A DNA stretch of 64,000 nt from Candidatus Peregrinibacteria bacterium (GTDB lineage: Bacteria > Patescibacteriota > Gracilibacteria > Peribacterales > Peribacteraceae), in contig JACPXZ010000025.1 in NCBI GenBank assembly GCA_016196225.1, positions 1 through 64,000 on the forward strand, written 5' to 3'. Shown here piece by piece: positions 1-7,555 of this stretch. A program made the position numbers and the translations under genes. Positions within the stretch are counted from its first letter, which is position 1. Every line of letters starts with the position of its first letter. Below the pieces are notes generated by a model. The model saw only the letters and a program-made list of their open reading frames with translations. It was not told the origin of the DNA and made no database searches.

Positions 1-957
1 CTTAAACCCATGAATTGTCCGCACCATCACCAGATTTTTGCATCGCGTCCGCGAAGTTATCGAGATCTTCCCATGAGATTGGCGGAGTACGGACACTGCT
101 ACCGGTATGAGGGGAGCGGAGCGCTGTTTGGTTTGATGCGTGTCCGATCACTCTCCATGAATGACGCTCATATCTACTGTACGGAGGATCAATTCGAACG
201 CGAATTTCTTCAGGTGATTGATCTCTACACGAAATATTTTGAAATCTTTGGGGTTGAAAAGTATGTGATGCGTTTTTCGCTTCATGATCCACGGGAACTT
301 GGGAAGAAGTATGTGAATGCACCGGAGCTTTGGATCAAGACGGAAGAAATGGTTCGATCGGCACTGAAGAAGAAGCAGGTAACATATACCGAAGCACCAA
401 ACGAAGCCGCGTTCTATGGTCCTAAGATTGACGTGGAGATCTGGTCGGCAATCGGGCGGGAATTCACGCTTGCGACCAATCAGGTTGATTTTGATGTGCC
501 GGGCAAGGTGGGGCTAACGTACGTTGCTCCCGATGGATCGGCCAAGACGCCTCTCTGTATTCACCGTGCTCCGCTTGGAACGCACGAACGGACAATCGGT
601 TTTTTGATCGAACACTTTGCCGGACACTTTCCGTTGTGGCTGGCGCCTGTGCAGGTTGCGGTTTGTCCGGTTGCGGAGATCCATGAAGAATATGGTCGAG
701 AGGTTTTTGAGGAACTCAAAAAAAATCATATTCGTGTGGAGTACTTTAGTCCGTCCGATTCACTCGGTAAGCGTATTCGGGAAGGGGAGTCGCAGCGTAT
801 TCCGTACCTTTTAGTTCTTGGTGATAAAGAAAAAGACTCTCAGAGTGTTGCGGTACGGAATGTCGAGAGCAAGGAGCAAAGGGTCATACCGCTTAAAGAG
901 TTTATCGAGAAAACGGTGAAGGATATTGAGGAAAGGAGGCTCAAGAGGAGTTTTTAG
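1..957 (+). CDS. thrS: Threonyl-tRNA synthetase, C-terminal part (partial)
   Basis: ThrRS charges tRNA-Thr with threonine in the cytoplasm. Only the 3' part is in the window; the frame is open from base 1, so the ATG at 10 is internal. The NCPHHHQIF segment carries the zinc-ligand Cys, NDAHIYC and CIHRAPLGTHER supply the two zinc-ligand His residues, and YRYEGSGALFGLMRVR is class II motif 2. From about codon 210 an anticodon-binding domain follows (VQVAVCPVAEIHEEYG to the end). The C-terminus is complete and close to usual ThrRS length. Thirteen bases separate its stop from the next gene. Confidence 0.97.
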   Translation, partial: LKPMNCPHHHQIFASRPRSYRDLPMRLAEYGHCYRYEGSGALFGLMRVRSLSMNDAHIYCTEDQFEREFLQVIDLYTKYFEIFGVEKYVMRFSLHDPRELGKKYVNAPELWIKTEEMVRSALKKKQVTYTEAPNEAAFYGPKIDVEIWSAIGREFTLATNQVDFDVPGKVGLTYVAPDGSAKTPLCIHRAPLGTHERTIGFLIEHFAGHFPLWLAPVQVAVCPVAEIHEEYGREVFEELKKNHIRVEYFSPSDSLGKRIREGESQRIPYLLVLGDKEKDSQSVAVRNVESKEQRVIPLKEFIEKTVKDIEERRLKRSF

Positions 958-958
958 G

Positions 959-964
959 TATACT
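959..964 (+). promoter_or_regulatory. -10 box TATACT, leaderless start of the Lgt-like gene
   Basis: TATACT begins just after the thrS stop and ends exactly six bases before the ATG at 971. This spacing puts the transcription start at or next to the start codon. No convincing -35 is visible, so the call rests on the spacing being repeated at many other genes here. Confidence 0.55.
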
Positions 965-970
965 AGCGGC

Positions 971-1894
971 ATGATCGAAGTCCTAGAATTTGGCCCTCTC
1001 ATGATATGGACACACCTGATGTTTCTCTTGCTTGGGGTATGGCTCTCGACGGAGTTTTGTTTTCGCCTGGCGGAAGGATCTCATTTATCCCTTCATCATT
1101 TTCAACAACATGGTCGATGGTATGTCTGTGCTTTTATTCTCGGTGGACGGGGCATTGCCATTCTTGCGGATTATCGAGTATATCTTCGCGATCTTCTTCG
1201 TATTTTTATCTTCTGGGATGGGAACTTTAGTTTTCTTGGTGGAGTGATTGGTGTTGGTATTGTGCTCTTCGTTGTTACGCGCGAACACCGATCCACATTT
1301 TTACAGTGGTTGGATGTTTTGGTGCCATCAGCGGCGCTTGGGATTGGATTCGACTGGCTCGGAAAACTTGCCGCCGGCCAGGCGTACGGCAAGCCGACGG
1401 ATATGCCATGGGGAGTGATCTATGATTCGATGAGTGTGCGATACACGGTCCCGGTACATCCGGTACAACTCTATTATGTTCTTTTTTTTCTTCTCCTTAC
1501 TTTTGTATTGTTGGTTGTACGTAAATACGCTCGTCGCGCCGGAACCGAGACGCTGGTGGGCGTCATATCCGCTGCAGCCGCCGTCCTTGTTTTTGAAAAC
1601 TTCCGGGGAGATTTTGGAATTCTGGTTTTTGCAGTACTCACGGATTTTTTGATACTCTTGTTTCTCTTTAGTAGTGCGGGTTTCTTGATCCCACGAGTGA
1701 AGAACATGTCGTCGATGGTTCTTTTGGGATGGGGTGGAGGGGCAATATTGGTGGTTGGCCTTTATCTTGCGGTACGAGGAATTGTCCCCGTACCGACCGT
1801 CGAATTACGCATGTCGCAGTTCCTTGCGGTGTTATCGCTCCTTGCCACCGTTGTGTACGTTATCGTCCACCGGGTTCAGCATCCCCATGTTTGA
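971..1894 (+). CDS. Lgt-like prolipoprotein diacylglyceryl transferase family protein (divergent)
   Basis: An integral membrane protein of 307 residues with about eight membrane segments. The Lgt fold signature is visible: WDGNFSFLGGVIG, then GKLAAGQAYGKPTDMPWGV, then VPVHPVQLYY. Lgt transfers diacylglycerol from phosphatidylglycerol to the lipobox Cys of prolipoproteins. Several signature residues differ from canonical Lgt: the His of the xHGGLIG motif is Leu, the Arg and Asn of GRxGNFxNGE are Trp and Lys, and RHPSQLYE is VHPVQLYY. It may therefore be a divergent enzyme or a paralog with another role. The ATG at 971 was chosen because TATACT lies six bases upstream and the upstream ORF overlaps thrS. 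Confidence 0.75.
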   Translation: MIEVLEFGPLMIWTHLMFLLLGVWLSTEFCFRLAEGSHLSLHHFQQHGRWYVCAFILGGRGIAILADYRVYLRDLLRIFIFWDGNFSFLGGVIGVGIVLFVVTREHRSTFLQWLDVLVPSAALGIGFDWLGKLAAGQAYGKPTDMPWGVIYDSMSVRYTVPVHPVQLYYVLFFLLLTFVLLVVRKYARRAGTETLVGVISAAAAVLVFENFRGDFGILVFAVLTDFLILLFLFSSAGFLIPRVKNMSSMVLLGWGGGAILVVGLYLAVRGIVPVPTVELRMSQFLAVLSLLATVVYVIVHRVQHPHV

Positions 1895-1920
1895 ATTGAT
1901 CTTTTTAGTTGTTGTATACT
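1891..1920 (+). promoter_or_regulatory. Promoter TTGAAT-N18-TATACT for small membrane protein gene
   Basis: TTGAAT at 1891-1896 and TATACT at 1915-1920 are separated by 18 bases. The box ends six bases before GTG 1927, which makes that GTG the likely leaderless start rather than the TTG at 1909. Confidence 0.6.
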
Positions 1921-1926
1921 TCGATC

Positions 1927-2307
1927 GTGCTTGCTCAAATATTACCTTTGCTCCAAACCACTATCCTCGCTTTTTTTTCAGAGGATCCCGTTTTTCGGTT
2001 GATGCAGGGAGGATTGCTCCTCATCGGACTTGTTGATGTTTTTCTGTTATTTTGGACTCTGCGGGATGCCCTTATGCGATCCCAGTCGCTTCTGTTCCAA
2101 ATGTGCGCGCTTGTGATGGTTTTTGCGCTGCCGTTTGCCGGATTTCTTTTGTATCTTCTTATTCGTCCGTCATCAACGTTGCGAGAACGATCGATTGTGC
2201 AAATGGTGGAGCAGGTTCTCGAAACATATCAAAAGAACATGTTGCAGTCACAGAAGAAGGGGGCGCATGCACAAAAGAAAACCGCTTCGGTCATTTCTTC
2301 CTCCTAA
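1927..2307 (+). CDS. Small membrane protein of unknown function
   Basis: A 126-residue protein with two hydrophobic segments in the N-terminal half (LMQGGLLLIGLVDVFLLFW and MCALVMVFALPFAGFLLYLLI), followed by an RP-rich turn and a charged, probably cytoplasmic tail rich in Gln, Lys and Ser. The pattern PFAGFLLYLLIRP resembles the short membrane hairpin in front of phospholipase D-like proteins, but no catalytic domain follows. GTG 1927 is chosen over TTG 1909 because of the promoter spacing. The next gene begins four bases after its stop, so the two are likely cotranscribed. I cannot assign a function. Confidence 0.6.
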   Translation: MLAQILPLLQTTILAFFSEDPVFRLMQGGLLLIGLVDVFLLFWTLRDALMRSQSLLFQMCALVMVFALPFAGFLLYLLIRPSSTLRERSIVQMVEQVLETYQKNMLQSQKKGAHAQKKTASVISSS

Positions 2308-2311
2308 TCCG

Positions 2312-2719
2312 ATGGATATTTTTGTGTATTTATTTTGGCCGAATCCCGGAAATGCGTTTTATTCGAGTCCGAAAGTTATCGCCATCCTAACATTTTGTGC
2401 GATACTCGTGGTCGGGTCTTTTGTGATCCGGTGGTGGCGGCATCATGAACACATTGCCCGTCGTCGGTTGCTCAGTCGATCGTGGCCTATGGCCTCTCTT
2501 TGGTTTGGATTATCAGGATTGGTTCTTATTGTTGCACGCGTAGAGCAGATTCAGTTTGTCGCGATGCGACTGTGGTGGGTGATATGGGGGGTGGCGATTG
2601 TGCTCTATATGTGGTTTCAGGTGAAGAACTGGCATCTAAAGTATTACGAAGTTCTTCCGCAGGAACGACAGCGCAACCCGATGGAAAAATATCTTCCTCG
2701 ACGAAAGCCCCGTCGGTAG
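2312..2719 (+). CDS. Small membrane protein of unknown function
   Basis: A 135-residue protein. After an N-terminal MDIFVYLFWPNPG segment come three hydrophobic stretches (VIAILTFCAILVVGSFVI, LWFGLSGLVLIVA, LWWVIWGVAIVLYMWF) and a basic tail ending PRRKPRR, which should be cytoplasmic. The longer ORF starting at 2123 overlaps the preceding gene in another frame, so the ATG at 2312 is preferred. It lies directly behind the 1927 gene and ahead of corA. No family recognised. Confidence 0.65.
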   Translation: MDIFVYLFWPNPGNAFYSSPKVIAILTFCAILVVGSFVIRWWRHHEHIARRRLLSRSWPMASLWFGLSGLVLIVARVEQIQFVAMRLWWVIWGVAIVLYMWFQVKNWHLKYYEVLPQERQRNPMEKYLPRRKPRR

Positions 2720-2724
2720 TATCC

Positions 2725-2730
2725 TATACT
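2725..2730 (+). promoter_or_regulatory. -10 box TATACT ahead of corA
   Basis: TATACT ends four bases before the corA ATG (2735); an overlapping TATCCT starts just upstream. Either would give a leaderless or nearly leaderless transcript. Confidence 0.4.
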
Positions 2731-2734
2731 TGCT

Positions 2735-3643
2735 ATGCGTCGGACGGTTACTTATAAAGAGATCACATGGCATGACGATCCGGATCCGCAGGAGAAACCG
2801 CTGCGCGTGTTACAGGAACAGTACGGGTTCCACGAGTTGGACATCGAGGATGTGCTCAGTATGCACGAGCGGCCCAAGATCGAAGAATATCCTGATTATC
2901 TTTTCCTCGTATTCCATGTGCCGTATCTCAAGTCCGGGCGTATCCTCAAAGAAGAGGTAAATGTGTTCCTCGGATCGAGTTATGTGGCGAGTTTTCATCA
3001 AGGCAAGATCGCCGCACTTGATCGGTTATGGCATAGTCTCAATGAATCGGAGACCGCGCGTAAAGAATACATGGAACGCGGGACCGGATTTTTACTCTAT
3101 GAGATTATGTACGTCCTCTTCCAGGAGGGATTTTCCATGCTTGATGAGATCACGACGCATTTGCGGCGGATTGAGACCGCATTGTTTGAAAGTGAGGATC
3201 AGGTCGATCTTTTACGGGATATCCTTACGTTGCATCGCAATATTATTACCATGCGCAGTGTGCTCTTTCCCCAGAGAACATTGATTGCACTTCTTGAGCA
3301 TAAGAATAAAAAGTTCATTCCGGACGAATTGGAACTCTACTTCGACGATATTTTGGATGCCATTGAACGCCAATGGTCGTTTTTGGAGACATCGAAGGAA
3401 ATGAGCGAGGTCCTTGAGCAAACACACAAAACATGGTTGGCACATAGAACGAATGCCGTTATGCGGATCCTCACGGTCTTCTCGGTGACGCTCCTCCCTC
3501 TCAATGTGGTGACAGGAATCTATGGGATGAATGTGGGACTTCCGCTCCAGGAGCATCCATCTATGTTTTTCCTTCTTTCTACTGTTTTGTGTCTCATGAT
3601 GGGGGGATCTCTGTGGTACTTCTGGCGAAAGCGATGGTTATAA
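2735..3643 (+). CDS. corA: CorA-family divalent metal ion transporter
   Basis: A 302-residue Mg2+/Co2+ channel subunit that should form a pentamer in the cytoplasmic membrane. The N-terminal two thirds is the cytosolic funnel with long acidic helices. At the C-terminus are two membrane helices joined by the family signature YGMN (TGIYGMNVGLP, about residue 265), and the protein ends in the usual basic tail (WRKRWL). The early segment LDIEDVLSMHERPKIEEYPDYLFLVFH is typical of the CorA cytosolic domain. Length is normal for the family. It follows the two small membrane proteins on the same strand. Confidence 0.95.
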   Translation: MRRTVTYKEITWHDDPDPQEKPLRVLQEQYGFHELDIEDVLSMHERPKIEEYPDYLFLVFHVPYLKSGRILKEEVNVFLGSSYVASFHQGKIAALDRLWHSLNESETARKEYMERGTGFLLYEIMYVLFQEGFSMLDEITTHLRRIETALFESEDQVDLLRDILTLHRNIITMRSVLFPQRTLIALLEHKNKKFIPDELELYFDDILDAIERQWSFLETSKEMSEVLEQTHKTWLAHRTNAVMRILTVFSVTLLPLNVVTGIYGMNVGLPLQEHPSMFFLLSTVLCLMMGGSLWYFWRKRWL

Positions 3644-3659
3644 GATTTGTTCAGAGGGT

Positions 3660-3693
3660 TTGACATATTCTCACCCATAAAGGAAAATAAACT
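3660..3693 (+). promoter_or_regulatory. Possible promoter upstream of the 3699 gene
   Basis: TTGACA at 3660-3665 is followed by TAAACT at 3688-3693, five bases before the ATG. The 22-base spacer is longer than ideal, so the pairing is uncertain; the -10 position fits the leaderless pattern seen elsewhere. Confidence 0.35.
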
Positions 3694-3698
3694 GTCCT

Positions 3699-4562
3699 AT
3701 GCCCCTCAAGCATTCGACGGAGACGCTTCTGATCGTGGTCCTTGGTATCCTGTTTTTCATCACGGGCGCGATATTGGATATTTTGCCGTCGCTCCCGGAG
3801 GGAACGGTGCTGTGGGGGGTGGCATGGGCCGGGAGTGTTGCCTATCCGCTTCTTTTATATCCTGTTCTCAAAGAACGGCGTGCAGATTATCCTTTTCGCG
3901 TTTTGCATTTTGTCCCAATGGGCATGCTTCTCCTGTGGTTGATACTGGAGATCGCATCATTTTACCGTCCGGAAGTTACCTTTGCGGTTTTGTGGTATAC
4001 GTGGGGATGGTCAGCCGGGGTTGTCACCATCGGTTTTGCAGCGCTTATCGGTTTTTCGTGGCATGTGCTTCGGCAACGGACTCTGCGTGTCGCGGTTCTT
4101 ACATTACTCTTTATATCATTCGTGACGTTGGGTGCCATGGGAGAATTTGTACCAGTGCGTTCCTCTGTACTGGGGGTATTCTCGGAGGTGGCGCTCCTTG
4201 CCAATGTTCTTAAGCTTTCTCCTCTCGTTGAGGATGAGGCGATGAATGAAAAGAATCTCATTGCGTCTGATGACTACGAAGAAGAAGCATGGCGGATGAG
4301 ACTCCGACGAATGGAGCGACGGGAGGATCGCATTATCGTCGCATCGAGCAGTCGCAGCACCGAGCCTCCGCTTGTGCGTGAACCGCAGAAGAATGTTCTC
4401 ATCACTCGTGATACGCCGGTGGAATACGGTGATAAAGCAGAACCGCCGCCGAATCTCACATCATCTGGGATGATGGGGGGAATGGATATCTTGGGGGTCA
4501 TGATGATTGCGGGATATTGTGGAATGGTGCATCGGAGAATGAAGAGAGTTTGTAGTTTGTAG
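3699..4562 (+). CDS. Multi-spanning membrane protein with charged C-terminal tail, unknown function
   Basis: A 287-residue protein. Residues 1-165 hold about five or six membrane segments (LLIVVLGILFFITGAIL, VAYPLLLYPVL, FVPMGMLLLWLILEI, GVVTIGFAALIGF, TLLFISFVTLGAM). From about residue 170 it becomes a soluble tail dense in Arg, Glu and Asp (EEEAWRMRLRRMERRED), then a Pro/Ser linker and a final short hydrophobic stretch. Its stop codon lies in a heptamer repeat (GTAGTTT). No family recognised; neighbours give no functional clue. Confidence 0.65.
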   Translation: MPLKHSTETLLIVVLGILFFITGAILDILPSLPEGTVLWGVAWAGSVAYPLLLYPVLKERRADYPFRVLHFVPMGMLLLWLILEIASFYRPEVTFAVLWYTWGWSAGVVTIGFAALIGFSWHVLRQRTLRVAVLTLLFISFVTLGAMGEFVPVRSSVLGVFSEVALLANVLKLSPLVEDEAMNEKNLIASDDYEEEAWRMRLRRMERREDRIIVASSSRSTEPPLVREPQKNVLITRDTPVEYGDKAEPPPNLTSSGMMGGMDILGVMMIAGYCGMVHRRMKRVCSL

Positions 4563-4576
4563 TTTGTAGTGTGTAG
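4548..4576 (+). repeat. Heptanucleotide tandem repeat (GTAGTTT)n
   Basis: About three and a half copies of GTAGTTT with one variant unit. It covers the end of the preceding gene, supplies its TAG stop and runs up to the enolase ribosome-binding region. Confidence 0.8.
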
Positions 4577-4586
4577 GATAATGGGG

Positions 4587-5852
4587 ATGGCAAATATCTC
4601 GATTCTCCATGCCCGCCAAATCCTCGACTCCCGCGGGAACCCGACGGTGGAGGTTGAATGCACCCTTGATGACGGGTCGTTTGGGCGTGCAGCGGTCCCG
4701 TCGGGTGCGTCGACTGGTACCCATGAGGCGATGGAACTACGGGATGGGGATAAGAAAAATTATCTCGGGAAGTCTGTACAAAAGGCGGTGGCCAATGTAA
4801 ATGGGGTCATATTCAAAAGATTAAAAGGTGAGTCTGTGACGGATCAGCGAACCATCGATCAGGTCTTGATCGATCTCGATGGAACTTTAAACAAAGGGAG
4901 ACTCGGGGCAAATGCGATCCTTGGGGTCTCGATGGCAGTGGCCCGAGCGCGTGCGGGGAGTGAGGAGCGGCCCCTGTGGCAGTCTCTGGCACAGCAATTT
5001 GAAGTTGAACGTATTGGCTTGCTCCCTGTGCCACAGATGAATGTTGTCAATGGCGGGAAGCATGCAGATTCGGGATTATCTTTTCAGGAATGCATGATTG
5101 TACCGATCGGGTTCGATCGATTTAGCGATGCACTCCGTGCGGGGGTAGAGACCTTCCATACACTCAAAACACTTCTTAAAGATGCCGGGCATATTACGGC
5201 GGTGGGGGATGAAGGGGGATTCGCGCCAAGGGTAAAAGATAGTCGAGAAGCATTCGGTTGGTTACTTGCAGCGATCGAAAAAGCGGGATACATGGGGAAA
5301 ATAAAAATAGCGATCGACGCAGCCGCATCTGAATTTTGTAAGGATGGGAAGTATGCCGTGGATGATCGGATGTTCTCGGCGAGTGAACTTATCGATTACT
5401 ATGCAGAATTAACTGATGGATATTCCATTATTTCCATCGAAGACAGTCACAGCGAAGAGGATTGGGATGGGTTTGTTGGCATGAATAAAAAACTTGGAGG
5501 TAGGTTGCAGCTTGTTGGGGATGACTTACTGGTCACGAATACCGAGCGGATCAAGAAGGGGATTACACAAAAGGCAGGGAATGCGGTACTGATCAAGTTG
5601 AATCAAATCGGGACTGTCTCAGAAACCGTCGATGCGGTAAAACTCGCACAAAAAAGCGGATGGAAGACCATCATCAGTCATCGGAGCGGCGAAACCGAGG
5701 ATACCTTCATCGCGCATCTTGCTGTTGGGTTGAATGCGGGACAAATCAAAACTGGCGCCCCTTCGCGCACCGATCGCATTTGCAAATACAATCAATTGTT
5801 GCGCATTGAAGAGCAATTGGGGAAGAAGGCCAAATATGAGTCTCCGTTTTAG
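4587..5852 (+). CDS. eno: Enolase
   Basis: Converts 2-phosphoglycerate to phosphoenolpyruvate in lower glycolysis. The 421-residue product is full length. It has the N-terminal capping domain ([13 protein letters not shown], loop [18 protein letters not shown]) and the barrel domain with [28 protein letters not shown] (metal ligands), a catalytic Lys (LIKLNQIGT) and [19 protein letters not shown] near the C-terminus. ATG 4587 is chosen over 4581 because an AGGA lies eight bases upstream of it. Pyruvate kinase, the next enzyme, is at the far end of the window. tRNA-Pro lies downstream on the other strand. Confidence 0.98.
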   Translation: MANISILHARQILDSRGNPTVEVECTLDDGSFGRAAVPSGASTGTHEAMELRDGDKKNYLGKSVQKAVANVNGVIFKRLKGESVTDQRTIDQVLIDLDGTLNKGRLGANAILGVSMAVARARAGSEERPLWQSLAQQFEVERIGLLPVPQMNVVNGGKHADSGLSFQECMIVPIGFDRFSDALRAGVETFHTLKTLLKDAGHITAVGDEGGFAPRVKDSREAFGWLLAAIEKAGYMGKIKIAIDAAASEFCKDGKYAVDDRMFSASELIDYYAELTDGYSIISIEDSHSEEDWDGFVGMNKKLGGRLQLVGDDLLVTNTERIKKGITQKAGNAVLIKLNQIGTVSETVDAVKLAQKSGWKTIISHRSGETEDTFIAHLAVGLNAGQIKTGAPSRTDRICKYNQLLRIEEQLGKKAKYESPF

Positions 5853-5862
5853 CGATGTGGCT

Positions 5863-5895
5863 TGCCGGCCGTAGCTCGCGTAAGCGAGCGAAGGC
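5863..5895. repeat. Dispersed palindromic repeat (GCCGGCC...GGCTGG type)
   Basis: A GC-rich imperfect palindrome between eno and tRNA-Pro (TTGCCGGCCGTAGCTCGCG followed by its near complement). A related copy lies at about 57270-57305 before the thermonuclease gene. Confidence 0.6.
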
Positions 5896-5971
5896 TGGTC
5901 GGGGTGGAGAGACTCGAACTCTCGGCTTCCAGACCCCCAGCCTGGCGGTCTACCAACTGACCTACACCCCG
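5896..5971 (-). tRNA. tRNA-Pro (anticodon GGG)
   Basis: Read on the minus strand this folds as a full cloverleaf of 76 nt. The 7-bp acceptor stem is CGGGGTG/CACCCCG, the D arm is GGTC/GACC, and the anticodon stem is CCAGG/TCTGG around loop CTGGGGG. The T arm is GAGAG TTCGAGT CTCTC. Discriminator A and an encoded CCA follow. Confidence 0.95.
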
Positions 5972-6044
5972 TAACTGCAGTATACATCGCCTCTTGCTCA
6001 AGTTCTGCGGGTGTGCTTTGATGGAGTCTTTTCTGTGAAGAGTA

Positions 6045-6073
6045 TTGCAATTATATTAAAAATGTTATATAAT
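6045..6073 (+). promoter_or_regulatory. Promoter TTGCAA-N17-TATAAT upstream of nrnA
   Basis: A near-consensus sigma-70 promoter: TTGCAA at 6045-6050 and TATAAT at 6068-6073 with a 17-base spacer. It predicts a short leader of about 18 bases to ATG 6098, unlike the leaderless arrangement of many neighbours. Confidence 0.75.
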
Positions 6074-6097
6074 GATAAGTTCATATTTGGATCTCTT

Positions 6098-7390
6098 ATG
6101 ACCCTCTCACAACCCGACATTTCCGCAGCAGCCAAAGCAATTGAGGAGCATCACCGCATCCTGATCACTCCGCATGCAAACGTGGATCCGGATGGTTTGT
6201 CAAGTGCGTTGGCGCTTTATCATATGCTCAGGGCATTGGGGAAAGATGCAACGGTGATCTGCCCGGACACTCTGCCGGAGTCCCTTAATTTTCTCCCGGG
6301 TTTTGCGGCACTCGAAGAGGGGGTGAAAGAATCGGAAAATTTTGTCGTCACGATCAATCTGGAGGATGGGATCGAAGTCGATAAGCTCCGTTATACAGTG
6401 GAAGATAACAAGGTGAACATCATCGTGGTGCCCCGCAAGGGGCGGATAAAACCGTCACAGGTTCAACTGGGAGCAGGGGAGCGCCCGTATGATCTGATTA
6501 TCGTGATCGATACGGCAGATCTCACTCTCTTGGGATCACTCTATACCGATCATATTGATCTCTTCTCGGAGGTCCCGATTCTTAATATCGATCATCACAT
6601 CAGTAATACTCGCTTTGGTCAGATTCAACTGATTGATCCCACGGCGGCGTCTGCAACGGAAGTGCTCTATCAATGGTTTATGCAGATCCCTTTTTATAAG
6701 GAACAGATCACACCGGATCTCGCCACCCTTCTCCTCACGGGGCTCATCACCGATACGCGGAGCTTTCAGAATCCGAATACCACGCCGCGCTCGCTCGAAG
6801 TCGCGGCCGATCTCCTCGATCGCGGGGCGCGTCAGCAGGAAATCATTCAGCATATTTATAAAACGAAGCCTCTTTCGACATTACGTATCTGGGGACGGGC
6901 ATTGAACCATCTCCAAATTGATGCGGAGGCAGGAGTGGTGTGGTCCGCAATATCCGAGGAGGATCTCACGGAGATGGGGGCTGATCCGAAGGAGACGAGC
7001 GGAATCCTGGATGAACTGATCTCGACCATCCCCGGAGCGCATATCTATATTCTCTTTACCGAAGTCGCTGAAAAGAATCTTAAAGCAAGTGCCCGCTCGA
7101 GCGCGGAAGTTGATATCAGTCAGCTCGCGGGGAAGCTTTTTGGGGGCGGAGGACATGCGCGGGCGGCAGGATTCAAACGATCCGGATACTCTAACTTTCA
7201 ATTGGAAGTGCTGGAGTGTGTACAGAGGATCAAAGAGGCATTGAAAAAAGAAGAGGTTTCCGAGAATTTGGAAATCCCAATCACCAATCACCAATCACCA
7301 AATAAATCCCAAATCCCAAATCCCAAACCTGCTCAACCTACAAAACCTTCCGGTCCCATTGATATCATCAAAGAGCTTGGTTCGAGTTAA
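6098..7390 (+). CDS. DHH/DHHA1 phosphoesterase (NrnA-like oligoribonuclease / pAp phosphatase)
   Basis: A 430-residue soluble enzyme expected to hydrolyse nano-RNA and/or 3'-phosphoadenosine 5'-phosphate. The DHH domain carries motif I HANVDPDGLSSALAL, VIDTADLT and IDHHISNTRFG. The C-terminal DHHA1 domain has GGGGHARAAGFK around residue 350. A segment of about 60 residues between the first two motifs (VVTINLEDGIEVDKLRYTVED) is longer than in short NrnA proteins. The last 40 residues are a Pro/Asn-rich tail encoded by heptamer repeats and are probably disordered. ATG 6098 was chosen because it follows a strong promoter; the upstream ORF extension covers that promoter. Confidence 0.88.
   Translation: MTLSQPDISAAAKAIEEHHRILITPHANVDPDGLSSALALYHMLRALGKDATVICPDTLPESLNFLPGFAALEEGVKESENFVVTINLEDGIEVDKLRYTVEDNKVNIIVVPRKGRIKPSQVQLGAGERPYDLIIVIDTADLTLLGSLYTDHIDLFSEVPILNIDHHISNTRFGQIQLIDPTAASATEVLYQWFMQIPFYKEQITPDLATLLLTGLITDTRSFQNPNTTPRSLEVAADLLDRGARQQEIIQHIYKTKPLSTLRIWGRALNHLQIDAEAGVVWSAISEEDLTEMGADPKETSGILDELISTIPGAHIYILFTEVAEKNLKASARSSAEVDISQLAGKLFGGGGHARAAGFKRSGYSNFQLEVLECVQRIKEALKKEEVSENLEIPITNHQSPNKSQIPNPKPAQPTKPSGPIDIIKELGSS
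7277..7328 (+). repeat. Heptanucleotide tandem repeats inside the nrnA 3' end
   Basis: Three units of CCAATCA and three of AAATCCC in a row, read in frame as ITNHQSPNKSQIPNPK. A short related segment ([10 protein letters not shown]) occurs in miaA. Confidence 0.8.
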
Positions 7391-7391
7391 G

Positions 7392-7495
7392 GTACCCCTC
7401 CCTTTGGGAGGGGATTAAGGGGAGGGGGTAGGGGCACATGTAAATTTTGATACGAGCCCCCCCTCCTTTATCCTCCCCCGTCGGGGGAGGTATCC
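7392..7495. repeat. CCCTCTCCC-type palindromic repeat, two arms
   Basis: Intergenic between nrnA and infB. It consists of ACCCCTCCCTTTGGGAGGGG plus AGGGGAGGGGGT and a mirrored second half (CCTCCCCCGTCGGGGGAGG). It belongs to the most frequent repeat family in the window. Confidence 0.7.
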
Positions 7496-7555
7496 TGCTA
7501 GGCTTCTTTTCGGAGAAATATCTGATATGCTGGAATCGGCTTTTCAATAAGCATT

